NCBI RefSeq assembly: GCF_014897705.1
Contig: NZ_JABUXV010000002.1
Location: 186,001-250,000, forward strand
Length of the DNA: 64,000 bases
DNA from: Brachybacterium sp. FME24
GTDB lineage: Bacteria > Actinomycetota > Actinomycetes > Actinomycetales > Dermabacteraceae
Reading direction: 5' to 3'
A model generated the notes under the pieces. The model searched no databases. It was not told where the DNA came from and was given only the letters and a program-made list of their open reading frames with translations. Within the stretch, counting starts at the first letter, position 1. Every line of letters begins with the position of its first letter. A program made the position numbers and the translations under genes. Below are positions 25,750-34,023 of the stretch, piece by piece.

Positions 25750-26460
25750 TCAGTCCAGGTGGCGCAGGAACCGCTGCGGGGCCCCGAGGAAGCTGCGCCA
25801 GGTGCGCACCAGGTCCAGGTCGTCGTAGGCGGCGGCGCGAAGCCCCCACTCCCCCACTTCGTACAGGTCCGCGCCGGGCAGGGCGGCGAGCACCGGGGAG
25901 TGGGTGGACAGGAGGATCTGCGAGCCGTTCTCGATGAGGTCCCGCAGCAGTCCGAGCAGGGCCAGGCAGCCGCTGAGGGAGAGCGCTGACTCGGACTCGT
26001 CCAGGATCCAGAGTCCGCGGATCCGTGAGCGTTCGGCGACGAGCGCGAGGAACGATTCTCCGTGGCTGCGTTCGTGCATCATGCCGCCGACGCCGATCTC
26101 CTCGTAATACGTGAACAGCGAGTGCATGGTCTCGGCCCGCAGGAAGAAGCCCTTCTTCGACGCCCCGGCGCCGCGCACGAGCTGCAGGTGCTCGGCCAGC
26201 GGCGACTCGGTGACGCGGGTGGAGTGCATCGCGCCCGTGCCACCACCCTCGGCGTTCAGCCCGTACGCACCGGCGATCGCCTCGACGAGCGTGGACTTCC
26301 CGGCACCGTTGTCCCCGGTCAGCACGGTGACCTGCCCGAGCTCGAGGCCGTCGGACAGGATCTGGCGCACCGGCGGCAGCGTCGCGGGCCAGACGTGCGG
26401 ATCGACGGGGGCGAGCTCGTGCCGGCGCACCTCTCGCAGCGGGAGCAGGGGCGCCTCCAC
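25750..26460 (-). CDS. AAA/ABC-type ATPase of unknown role
   Basis: The 236-residue protein has Walker A GDNGAGKST (49-57), Walker B GLWILDESESAL, and the downstream ILLSTHSPVLAAL histidine motif of ABC/SMC-like ATPases. This set matches stand-alone predicted ATPases related to RecF and OLD nucleases rather than transporters, but no nuclease domain is present. It starts with GTG 11 bp after the upstream GNAT stop, with GAAGG as ribosome site, so the two are an operon. Confidence 0.78.
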   Translation of the reverse strand: MEAPLLPLREVRRHELAPVDPHVWPATLPPVRQILSDGLELGQVTVLTGDNGAGKSTLVEAIAGAYGLNAEGGGTGAMHSTRVTESPLAEHLQLVRGAGASKKGFFLRAETMHSLFTYYEEIGVGGMMHERSHGESFLALVAERSRIRGLWILDESESALSLSGCLALLGLLRDLIENGSQILLSTHSPVLAALPGADLYEVGEWGLRAAAYDDLDLVRTWRSFLGAPQRFLRHLD

Positions 26461-26471
26461 CTCGTCGGCCT

Positions 26472-26981
26472 TCAGATCCCGAAGCCTGCGGGGTAGATGA
26501 TCTGGCCGCGGGGCAGGGGGCGCGATGGGTCGAGCGCGAGCGCGAGGAAGGCTTCGTCGGGCGCCTCGAAGGGTGCGGTGATACCGAACGCCGAGGCGGG
26601 GGTGAAGCCGAAGCGGGGGTAGTACTCGGGATGACCGAGGACGACGACCAGGTTCTCGCCGAGTGCCCGCGCCGCCTCCAGGCCAGCGCGGATCGCAGCG
26701 GATCCCGCCCCTCGGCGCTGGGCCGCGGGCAGCACCGCGCAGGGTGCCAGGGCCAGCGCGGGCTCGCCGCCGACGGGTGCGCGGGTCAGCAGGGCGTGCG
26801 CCACGATGCGGCCCTCCTCGTCGAGGGTCACGGTGGACAGGCCGTCGATCCAGGCCGACGGGTCCTCGCGCAGCGCTTCGACCAGCTCCGCCTCCTCCTC
26901 GGTGGGGAAGGCTGCGGAGTTCACGGCGTGGATCGCGGCGGCGTCGTCCGGGCGTTCGGGGCGGGTGGTCCAGGAGGTCAT
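26472..26981 (-). CDS. GNAT-family N-acetyltransferase
   Basis: The 169-residue protein has the N-terminal pattern RPERPDDAAAIHAVNSAAF and the acetyl-CoA loop PCAVLPAAQRRGAGSAAIRAG, then VVVLGHPEYYPRFGFTPAS. This sequence is typical of YhbS-like predicted acetyltransferases. The start MTSWTTRPERP was chosen because family members begin close to this point. It is followed at 11 bp by the ATPase gene. Confidence 0.82.
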   Translation of the reverse strand: MTSWTTRPERPDDAAAIHAVNSAAFPTEEEAELVEALREDPSAWIDGLSTVTLDEEGRIVAHALLTRAPVGGEPALALAPCAVLPAAQRRGAGSAAIRAGLEAARALGENLVVVLGHPEYYPRFGFTPASAFGITAPFEAPDEAFLALALDPSRPLPRGQIIYPAGFGI

Positions 26982-27170
26982 CTCAGCTTTTTCCGTGTCT
27001 TTCCGTCGAAGGGAGCGACTCCAGTCTGTCGTACGGGAGGGACATCCGACGCGCGGTCGCCCACCGTGACCACACCTCCTCGATACACTTCTCAGTGCTC
27101 TGCACACCTGTGCCACGAACTCCGCCACCACATACCCCCGTCACCACTGACCCAGCCACCGAGGTGCCCC

Positions 27171-27911
27171 ATGACCCAGGCCCGTTCCCGCACCCCGCTC
27201 ATCATCGGCATCGTCGCGGGTGTCGCCTGCCTGGGCCTGGCACTGATCGTCGTGCTCGCGCTCGTGATCGGCGGCGTCCTGTTCGCGAACAACTCCGAGG
27301 AGCAGGGTGACGGCGGCCCCTCGGCGTCCGAGTCCGAATCCTCCTCCGGCAAGCTGATCCTGCCCCCGGAGGTCGACATCGAGGGTCCGTACCTCGAGCT
27401 GAGCACGGCTGCCGACGGGCCGGTCGTCGACGTCTACGTCGACTTCCTGTGCCCGCACTGCGCCACCTTCCACGACGCCCAGGGCGAGGACCTCCAGCAG
27501 ATGGCCGACGACGGGGAGATCACGCTGCGCATGCATCCGCGTCCCATGCTCGACGCCAACTCCGCGCCTGCCGGATATTCGAGCCGCGCCGCGAATGCCG
27601 CGATCTGCGCCTACTCCTACGATGCGGACCCGGGCGCGTGGTTCTCGGCCGAGGCGACGCTGTTCGGCTCCCAGCCCGGGGAGGCCGGCCTCACCGATGA
27701 GGAGCTGACCGACCTGGTGGGCGAGGCGACCGGTGTGGACATCGCCTCCTGCGTCACCGAGGGCACCTACATCCCCTGGGTCCAGGAGATCGTCGAGCCC
27801 GAGGCACTCGAGAACACCGAGGGCACCCCGACCGTGCTGATCGACGGGGAGCAGTTCACCGGGGACATCACGGAGACCGGCGCCGTGAAGGCCGCTGTCG
27901 AAGGGTCCTGA
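27171..27911 (+). CDS. Membrane-anchored DsbA-like thiol oxidoreductase
   Basis: The 246-residue protein has an N-terminal membrane helix (about 9-39), a Ser/Glu linker and a thioredoxin-fold domain with the active site C94-P-H-C97 in VDFLCPHCATF. GTPTVLIDGEQF carries the cis-proline. This matches the DsbA/Vkor-associated group that oxidises or isomerises disulfides in exported proteins. GAGGTG precedes the ATG. Cysteine-containing exported proteins in the window, such as that at 10621, would be plausible clients. Confidence 0.82.
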   Translation: MTQARSRTPLIIGIVAGVACLGLALIVVLALVIGGVLFANNSEEQGDGGPSASESESSSGKLILPPEVDIEGPYLELSTAADGPVVDVYVDFLCPHCATFHDAQGEDLQQMADDGEITLRMHPRPMLDANSAPAGYSSRAANAAICAYSYDADPGAWFSAEATLFGSQPGEAGLTDEELTDLVGEATGVDIASCVTEGTYIPWVQEIVEPEALENTEGTPTVLIDGEQFTGDITETGAVKAAVEGS

Positions 27912-28065
27912 GACTCCAGGAGACCTGGCATCCGCGGCGACCCGGGACGTCGCTCCCTCACCGACGGCGGCACCCAGGTAACGGCGCGAGGACCAGGTGG
28001 CGAACAGCTGTGGACGCCTCGGCGCGTCCCTCCCTGCTCCCCATCGGCCTCCCTAGGGTGGCCGT

Positions 28066-28515
28066 ATGCACACCTTGCGCAGGCATGATCCCCTCGGCCT
28101 CACCCGCGACGCCGGCTGGGAGCTCGGCGTCCGACGCACCGTCGCGGCGACGGCGCCGGATGTGTGGCATCGGCTCCTGGCCGAATGGCTGCCCCAGTGG
28201 CTCGAGGTCGACTCCATCCCGCAGCTGGTGGGGGCGCCGCTGCGTCACAACGGCAGTGTGCGGGGCCGCATCGTCGGCTGCCATATGGGTCGCCGCGTGC
28301 GGATGTACTGGACACCTGTCGCCCTCGACCACGAGACGGTCTTCCAGGTGACTCTGCTGGAGGCCTCGGCCGGAACGACGATCGCGATCCACCAGGAGCG
28401 ACTGGTGGACGCCGTCGAACGACAGAGCCTGCTCGAGCAGTGGACCGCGATCCTGGATGATCTCGTCGCGGCCCTCGAGCGCGAGACTGCCGTCACCTAC
28501 GACCTCCCCTCGTAG
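28066..28515 (+). CDS. SRPBCC-family protein
   Basis: The 149-residue protein has the pattern of AHSA1-like START domains: LGVRRTVAATAPDVWHRLLAEWLPQWL at the N-terminus, SVRGRIVGCHMGRRVRMYWTP in the middle, and a long C-terminal helix ending LEQWTAILDDLVAALE. TAGGGT (28054-28059) ends 6 nt before the ATG. There is no partner regulator next to it. Its ligand is unknown. Confidence 0.72.
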   Translation: MHTLRRHDPLGLTRDAGWELGVRRTVAATAPDVWHRLLAEWLPQWLEVDSIPQLVGAPLRHNGSVRGRIVGCHMGRRVRMYWTPVALDHETVFQVTLLEASAGTTIAIHQERLVDAVERQSLLEQWTAILDDLVAALERETAVTYDLPS

Positions 28516-28572
28516 CACCCGCTTTCCTGGCGCGCCCGCCCCGGCGCATCTCCCGGTTGGTGCGGGAGTGCG

Positions 28573-29454
28573 CTATTCGCCGTCCACCTCGTGCGCGATT
28601 GCACCGTCTCCTTCAGGAATCGCAGCCCCGTCACGCAGCAGTTCGATGCGGGCGACGTCGATGTCCACACCACCTTCGATGCCCGAGACGTTCCCGTCGA
28701 AGCGGAGCTGCCACACCGCCCAGTCTGCCTGCCGGGGGCGCCCGTCCTGGGCGAACAGCCAGTCCGGACGTGGATCGGTGACCGGCAGGCCGTAGTGGCT
28801 GCGCCACTCGGACGAGGAGTAGATGACCAGACGACGGCCCCAGGCTTCCTCGACGGCAGCGGTGAAGGCGTCGATCTCGGCCTGAGCATCGACCCCTCCC
28901 GGGCGCTCCTCGCAGGCCCCGTCGAACTCGAGGTCGAGGGCGGGCGGCAGGGCCGAGTCGTCCGGGGGGACGGCCGCGAGGAAGTCCGCGGCCTGCTCGG
29001 CGCCCGACGAGCACAGGGTGAAGTAGTGGTAGGCGCCCGGCGTGACTCCCGCGGCGCGGGCGCCGTCCCAGTTCCGGCCGAAGGCGGCGTCGGTGAACCC
29101 GGTGCCCTCGGTGGCCTTGATGTAGGCGAAGGCGTAGCCGTCGGAGGCGACCTGGTCCCAGGCGATCTCCCCCTGGTGGGCGGACACATCCACGCCCATG
29201 ACCTCGTCCTCGGCAAGCGCGATGCCGCCGGGCAGATTGCCGAGAGCGGCGGCGTCCTCCGCAGTGGTGCCGACCGCCATGGCGTCGTCGTCGGCCCGGA
29301 ACGGCTCGCGCTGGGTGGTGGATCCGTCCCCGCCACCGCGTATCGCGCCGATCAGCGCGGCGGTGCAGCCACCGAGGACCAGCAGGAGAGTCAACGCGAG
29401 GGCGCCAGCGACCAGCTGACGGCGTCGAACCTGCTCAGGTGTGAATCGGGGCAC
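28573..29454 (-). CDS. Glycoside hydrolase family 25 (lysozyme-like), probable lipoprotein
   Basis: The 293-residue precursor has a hydrophobic N-terminal signal (about 14-35) with a possible lipobox LGGC at C30. The GH25 domain starts MGVDVSAHQGEIAWDQV and has YIKATEGTGF, AYHYFTLCS and PPALDLEFDG, covering the usual acidic active-site residues. It should hydrolyse the beta-1,4 link in peptidoglycan. TAGCGT (29462-29467) ends 7 nt before the GTG start, indicating a leaderless mRNA. Confidence 0.85.
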   Translation of the reverse strand: MPRFTPEQVRRRQLVAGALALTLLLVLGGCTAALIGAIRGGGDGSTTQREPFRADDDAMAVGTTAEDAAALGNLPGGIALAEDEVMGVDVSAHQGEIAWDQVASDGYAFAYIKATEGTGFTDAAFGRNWDGARAAGVTPGAYHYFTLCSSGAEQAADFLAAVPPDDSALPPALDLEFDGACEERPGGVDAQAEIDAFTAAVEEAWGRRLVIYSSSEWRSHYGLPVTDPRPDWLFAQDGRPRQADWAVWQLRFDGNVSGIEGGVDIDVARIELLRDGAAIPEGDGAIAHEVDGE

Positions 29455-29542
29455 GGCCGTGACGCTACCGGAGCGTGAGCACTGGGAGCGGGATGACGTG
29501 GCGGCGCAGCACCGTTCGCTCGGCCGCCCGGCGACGATCGGG

Positions 29543-30280
29543 TCAGCGGGCGAACAGTGTCGCGAAGGCGCGCAGCAGCTTCGGAGGCTCGTCCGCTCTC
29601 TCGCTCTTCAGGGCGGTGAAGATGTCCTCCATCTGATCGGGCGAGAAGTATCCGTGGTCGCGGTAGGCACGGGCCCGCTCGATGATCGAGGGGATGTCGA
29701 GCTCGGGATGGAATTGGGTGGCGTACTGCCGGGTGCCCACGCGGAACATCTGCACCGGTGCCGTGGCGCCGGTGGCGAGCACGCTCGCATGGCTCGGGAG
29801 GGTGTGCACGGCCTCCTTGTGACCGACGAGTCCGGTGAAGGTGTCGCGCAGTCCTGCCTCCCTGACCAGGGGGTCCTGTCGTCCGTCGGCGGTGAGGGTG
29901 ACCTCGACGGCGCCGAGCGGCTCACCGAAGGTGCGGTCGATGACTGCGCCCTGGTGGGTGCCGAGGGTGCCGATGCCGTAGCAGGCGCCGAGGAAGGGGA
30001 TGTCTTCGGCGACCACGCGGTCCAGCACGGAGAAGATCTCCGCCTCGGCGCGCTTCTCCTCGTTCGACTTGGAGTCCTCCGGCTCGGAGACCGTGAAGGG
30101 GCTGCCGCACAGGATGATGCCGGAGATGTCCTCGGCGTGCAGGTCGGGGAAGGGGTCGCGGTCCAGCCGGGCCCAGAGGAGGTCATCCTCGCGCAGACCG
30201 GTGAAGGCCAGGACGGCGGCTCTCTCGGTGAGGGCGACGTCGTCTTCAGGGCGGGTGGCTATCTGCACGAACGGTTTCAC
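29543..30280 (-). CDS. Class I glutamine amidotransferase-like protein
   Basis: The 245-residue protein has the nucleophile elbow FLGACYGIGTLGTHQG with C100 and the histidine/glutamate pair in YATQFHPELDIPS. It stands alone and so resembles GMP synthase-like GATase1 proteins with no fixed synthetase partner. It should release ammonia or act on a gamma-glutamyl substrate. TAACAT (30287-30292) ends 6 nt before the GTG, so the mRNA is probably leaderless. It is divergent from the 35-codon ORF and kinase. Confidence 0.8.
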   Translation of the reverse strand: MKPFVQIATRPEDDVALTERAAVLAFTGLREDDLLWARLDRDPFPDLHAEDISGIILCGSPFTVSEPEDSKSNEEKRAEAEIFSVLDRVVAEDIPFLGACYGIGTLGTHQGAVIDRTFGEPLGAVEVTLTADGRQDPLVREAGLRDTFTGLVGHKEAVHTLPSHASVLATGATAPVQMFRVGTRQYATQFHPELDIPSIIERARAYRDHGYFSPDQMEDIFTALKSERADEPPKLLRAFATLFAR

Positions 30281-30291
30281 GCGAGAATGTT

Positions 30292-30332
30292 AGCGGCACG
30301 CGCTGGGCGTCTTCGCCTGCGCGAGTGCCGCT
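30292..30332 (+). other. Hairpin just upstream of the 35-codon ORF
   Basis: AGCGGCAC (30292-30299) and GTGCCGCT (30325-30332) are perfect 8-bp arms, extendable by GCGC/GCGC with a small bulge. The left arm abuts the minus-strand -10 of the amidotransferase gene. It may be an operator or, if transcribed, a leader stem before the ribosome site at 30343-30348. Confidence 0.4.
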
Positions 30333-30354
30333 GTTGACCGTCGAAGGAGACCTC

Positions 30355-30462
30355 ATGACCGCATCCATGACTGCATCGACCACCTTCGCGCTGGCACAGC
30401 GCCTCGCTGTGCACGGGCTCGCGAGAGTGCATGGCGGCGGGGAGACCGGGGCGAGGCAATGA
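30355..30462 (+). CDS. 35-codon leader-like ORF overlapping the kinase start
   Basis: AAGGAG lies 7 nt before the ATG, the best ribosome site in this region. The 35-residue product begins with two near-identical units, MTAS MTAS, and ends GGETGARQ. Its stop overlaps the start of the kinase gene (ATGA at 30459-30462). The kinase itself has no well-spaced site, so its translation probably depends on ribosomes finishing this ORF. No relatives are recognised. A sequencing frameshift merging the two frames is possible but not needed. Confidence 0.5.
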   Translation: MTASMTASTTFALAQRLAVHGLARVHGGGETGARQ

Positions 30463-31433
30463 GCGGCGGTGACGCTGGAGACCCGGGTGGGCCTTCGACC
30501 GCCGGGATCCTCGTTGCCGGGCATCCGCTGCCGCCTCGCCTGGCAGACGGGGGCGAGCAGGGTCTGGCGGATTGGCGGGCGGGGCTGCCGGTGCTCGTCG
30601 AGGAGGTGCTCGAGACGTGGTCGCTGGTCGCGTCGGCCCCCTACCTGCCGGGCGGTTCGTCGGCGTGGGTCGCGCCGGTGCGCGACCGGGACGGCACGGC
30701 TCTGGTCCTGAAGGTCGCGTGGGCGCATGAGGAGTCGCGGGACGAGGCCGCAGGGATGGCTGCGTGGCAGGGGCGCGGCGCGGCCGAGGTGCGGCGCAGT
30801 GAGATCAGGGGGCAGACCTCGCTGGTGCTGATGGAGCAGGTCCTGCCCGGGACGCCGCTCGCGGAGCTGCTCTCCTGGCCGGAACGTGACGAGGTGGTCG
30901 CGGGGCTGCTGCGACGGATGTGGTTCCCGCCGGGAGATGTGTTCTCGCCGGCCGAGGCGGCGCGGTTCCGTCCGCTCTCGCACATGTGCGCGTGGTGGGC
31001 CGACGAAGCACAGGCACGCGCGGATGCTGGGGATACGGGTGACTCGCCGCTGCCTCGCGACCTCGTCGAGCACGGTCTGACGCTGTTCCGCGAACTGCCG
31101 AGGCAGTGGGACGGTGAGGCGGTGCTGTTGGCGACCGACTTCCACCCGTCCAACGTGCTGGCTCGCGGCGAGGGCGCGGAGCGGGAATGGGTGCTGATCG
31201 ATCCGAAGCCGTACGTCGGCGATCCGCACTACGACCTGCTGCAGCACATGCTCAACGACAGCGATCGGCTGGTGGCGGAGCCGGGTGCGTTCGCCGATCG
31301 CATGGCACAGCTGACCGGCTTGGATCCGGCCCGAGCTCGGCGGTGGCTGTTCGCACGGTGCGTGCAAGAGGCAGGAACCATGGACGGAGCTGCGCGGGCG
31401 GCGCTGCGGCTGGCGGCCGACGGCGTGGAGTGA
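30459..31433 (+). CDS. APH(6)/streptomycin-6-phosphotransferase-like kinase
   Basis: The 324-residue protein belongs to the APH_6_hur family of aminoglycoside and hydroxyurea phosphotransferases. It has the phosphate-binding N-lobe (GGSSAWVAPVRDRDGTALVLKVAW, lysine conserved), a catalytic loop ATDFHPSNVL (D227, N232) and the metal-binding motif IDPKPYVGDPHYD (D248). The usual HGD is ATD here. Some members give streptomycin resistance, many are of unknown substrate. Expression is likely coupled to the 35-codon ORF. Confidence 0.72.
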   Translation: MSGGDAGDPGGPSTAGILVAGHPLPPRLADGGEQGLADWRAGLPVLVEEVLETWSLVASAPYLPGGSSAWVAPVRDRDGTALVLKVAWAHEESRDEAAGMAAWQGRGAAEVRRSEIRGQTSLVLMEQVLPGTPLAELLSWPERDEVVAGLLRRMWFPPGDVFSPAEAARFRPLSHMCAWWADEAQARADAGDTGDSPLPRDLVEHGLTLFRELPRQWDGEAVLLATDFHPSNVLARGEGAEREWVLIDPKPYVGDPHYDLLQHMLNDSDRLVAEPGAFADRMAQLTGLDPARARRWLFARCVQEAGTMDGAARAALRLAADGVE

Positions 31434-31495
31434 GAGGCACCGTGAGGCCGTGATGTCTGTGGCGCCACCCTCCGGTTCAGTCGCGAGGCGCTGCG

Positions 31496-33079
31496 TCACG
31501 CCGCCGCGTGGCCTGGGGATATTTCGCCCGGCGGAGCATCGCCGGGCGACGCTCGCTCTGGCGTTCCCGCCTTCGTAGCGGCAGATTCGGTGGTGGTCGT
31601 CGTGTCGGGGGCGGCGGAGCGCGGTGGGCGCACGAGCGGGGTCGGCCCGGTCACCCTCGTGATGCCGGCGTGCCCGGTCCAGGCGACGCGGTGTCCGGGG
31701 TGGCCGGGATCGTCGATGCGCTCGACGCTGAGGGTGTCGAGTTCCTTCTGGTTGCAGTGCGCGCAGGCGTCCTGCCCGTTCTCCACGCTGGTGGGACCGC
31801 CCCGGGCGAACGGGATGATGTGGTCATGCTGGCGGGTCTGGGCGTTGCAGAACGGGCCGCGACATGAGGTATCACGCCAGGTCAGGAACTTCGCCATCGC
31901 GGGCGGGAACGCTCGACCGCGGGATTCCACGGCGACCAGCTCCCCTGTTGTGGGATGCGTGTACAAGCGGCGGATCACAGCTCGAGTCGCCGGGCCGTCG
32001 GCCCCGAACGGGTCCTGTTCGGAGTCCTTGGGCAGGGCTGTCGCGGACCGCAACTGTGCGCGCACGGCTTCCGGCGGAACCGGCCCATACCCTTCGATCT
32101 GCGCGGCATCACCGGAGTCGGGGCGGAACAGGGCCCGGTCGGTGATGATCACCCCGAGGTCCAGCTCCACTGCCTCCATAGCCCCCTCGCGTCCCAGCAC
32201 GGTATCGACCAGTGCATCTGCCATCAGGGCACCGTGGCCGTCGTCCGCACCCTCGGCGCGGCGGCGCTCGGCCTCCAGGGAGACGCGCTTGTGGAGCAAC
32301 CGGGCATCGATGGCCGGCAGCTGCGCATAGATGTTCGCCATGCCGTTCTCCCTGGGCGTGAGCGTGACGCCACGCCTCCTCCGCGCCCGGCGGTGGCGCA
32401 CCACGGCGCCCTCGGGATCCAACTCCATGATCGCGGTGGCCACTTCTGCCTGCCATTGCCGTACCCCGGCACCATCGAGCCTCGGCAACCGCTGCGCGAG
32501 GATCTCGTCGACCTCGTGCCGCTGCGATTCGTCCCGCACCGACGTCGCCCCCGCGACCGCGTACGCGACCTGCGCCGGGATCTTCCTCGTCGCCAGGGCC
32601 GTCACCATGTTCGGCATCGACAAGACCAGCCGCCGCGCTGAGGCCAGCGAGCTGCCCGCGGCCGAGGGCGAACATCGCGCGATCAGCGACAGGTCCCGAC
32701 GTGCGATCCCATCGGCGTGCTTGTCCAGCACTGACGACGAGGGCACGGCAGCATCCTCGTGGGCTGCGGCATTCCGGGCCGCGCCCGCCTGCTCGCGGCG
32801 CGTCACCTCGGCGAGGGCCACCACCGTGTGCGCCTCCAAGGCGTCCTGCGCGCCCCGGATCACCTGCTCGGAGACCAGCAGGTGCGCGAGGTGGCTGCGC
32901 GCCGTCGCGCGGGTCTCGAACAGGTCGCCGGGCTCCTTCGCGAGCTCCTCGAGGATGAACCCGACATCCCCCAGCATCTGCGCGAGACCGTCCACGCCGG
33001 CCGCACGCACGGCGTCCAGAGTCCACGGAGTGTTCGGGGACTCTTCCGCGGCGCCGGGGGCCTTCTGCGAGATCGACAT
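31496..33079 (-). CDS. DUF222 / 13E12-type HNH endonuclease domain protein
   Basis: The 527-residue protein has the alpha-helical DUF222 region (about 30-330) and an HNH nuclease domain near 400-445: SCRGPFCNAQTRQHDHIIPF, then CAHCN, with the DH at 419-420. Two CxxC-type pairs bind structural zinc. The C-terminal 70 residues are Pro/Thr-rich. Such proteins are multicopy in actinobacteria and related to 13E12 repeats; whether they are mobile is not settled. The start MSISQKAP was chosen over one 38 codons upstream in the AT-rich promoter region. Confidence 0.82.
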   Translation of the reverse strand: MSISQKAPGAAEESPNTPWTLDAVRAAGVDGLAQMLGDVGFILEELAKEPGDLFETRATARSHLAHLLVSEQVIRGAQDALEAHTVVALAEVTRREQAGAARNAAAHEDAAVPSSSVLDKHADGIARRDLSLIARCSPSAAGSSLASARRLVLSMPNMVTALATRKIPAQVAYAVAGATSVRDESQRHEVDEILAQRLPRLDGAGVRQWQAEVATAIMELDPEGAVVRHRRARRRRGVTLTPRENGMANIYAQLPAIDARLLHKRVSLEAERRRAEGADDGHGALMADALVDTVLGREGAMEAVELDLGVIITDRALFRPDSGDAAQIEGYGPVPPEAVRAQLRSATALPKDSEQDPFGADGPATRAVIRRLYTHPTTGELVAVESRGRAFPPAMAKFLTWRDTSCRGPFCNAQTRQHDHIIPFARGGPTSVENGQDACAHCNQKELDTLSVERIDDPGHPGHRVAWTGHAGITRVTGPTPLVRPPRSAAPDTTTTTESAATKAGTPERASPGDAPPGEISPGHAAA

Positions 33080-33519
33080 GCCCCCATCTTCACTCGTATC
33101 GCCACGCTTGAGAACCCCTTTCACGGAATGTGGATAACGTCGTGGCGCAGCGGACCATTCCTCCACAACCCACGGCACGGTAGCGGCGCACATATTGCCG
33201 ATGAACTGCAGTCATGGCCAGCACATCCGACGGGGATGCACAAGATGCGATCGAATAATGTGGATAACAACCCACTGGGGAGGAAAGGCTGCCGGCGCCG
33301 CACGCAGGTACTCCATGCCGGGTTCACAGTATTCTTCGGTGGCCGCACACGTGCGTATTTACAAATATGAATAGTGAGGGTGTGGGGAGGAAAGAACCCG
33401 ATGCCGTTCGGGAGCGGTGGGCGGCGAGACATGGCTGGTGGACGGGGAGCGGCACGGTGGGCACAGGGCGCCACCCCTCCCCACACCCCTTTCGCACCCC
33501 GGAGGGCCACAATGGACCC
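33080..33519. promoter_or_regulatory. AT-enriched divergent intergenic region with two DnaA-box-like repeats
   Basis: No gene is convincing here. AATGTGGATAAC occurs at 33127-33138 and 33257-33268, each containing the reverse complement of the DnaA-box consensus TTATCCACA (33129-33137 and 33259-33267). Around 33350-33375 the sequence TATTTACAAATATGAATAG is strikingly AT-rich for this genome. CACAAT (33508-33513) ends 6 nt before the glutathione peroxidase ATG, and GGAGGG lies at 33501-33506. Confidence 0.45.
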
Positions 33520-34008
33520 ATGACGACACTCGCCGATTTCACCGCGACCACGATCACCGGGCAGGACAAGGACCTCGCCGACTACGTCGGCTCCGTCGTG
33601 CTGGTGGTCAACACCGCCAGCAAATGCGGATTCACCCCGCAGTACGCCGGGCTGCAGGACCTGTACGCGCGCTTCCACGAGAAGGGCCTCACCGTCCTCG
33701 GCTTCCCGTGCGACCAGTTCATGCACCAGGAACCGGGCACCGAGTCCGAGATCGCCGAATTCTGCCAGGTGAACTTCGGGGTCGAGTTCCCGATGTTCGC
33801 GAAGGTCGAGGTCAACGGCGAGGGCGCGCACCCGCTGTACCAGTGGCTCACCGGCCCGCACGGCGACATCCCGGCCGACGAGATCGGCTGGAACTTCACC
33901 AAGTTCCTGCTCGGGCGCGACGGAACCGTGCTGGGGCGCTACGCCTCGGACGTCGAGCCCGCCGACATCGCCGACGACATCGAGAAGGCTCTGGCCACGC
34001 AGGCCTGA
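33520..34008 (+). CDS. Glutathione peroxidase family peroxidase (thioredoxin-type)
   Basis: The 162-residue protein has peroxidatic C36 in NTASKCGFTPQY, the second motif LGFPCDQFMHQEP (C64, Q66; Asp replaces the usual Asn) and W124 in GWNFTKFLL. It reduces hydrogen peroxide and organic peroxides; bacterial members with two cysteines usually take electrons from thioredoxin. An upstream in-frame ATG at 33367 would add 51 unlikely residues. Confidence 0.88.
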   Translation: MTTLADFTATTITGQDKDLADYVGSVVLVVNTASKCGFTPQYAGLQDLYARFHEKGLTVLGFPCDQFMHQEPGTESEIAEFCQVNFGVEFPMFAKVEVNGEGAHPLYQWLTGPHGDIPADEIGWNFTKFLLGRDGTVLGRYASDVEPADIADDIEKALATQA

Positions 34009-34023
34009 GACCGCCCGCTCAGC

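Noticed and set aside
33127-33268. The two DnaA-like boxes as part of a replication origin
   Set aside because: There is no dnaA, dnaN, recF or gidA-type context, and only two boxes are seen. They remain listed as a repeat of interest.
33367-33519. An N-terminal extension of the glutathione peroxidase from an ATG at 33367
   Set aside because: Family members start at the MTTLADF position, and the extra residues have no conserved pattern. GGAGGG and CACAAT both lie close to the downstream ATG.
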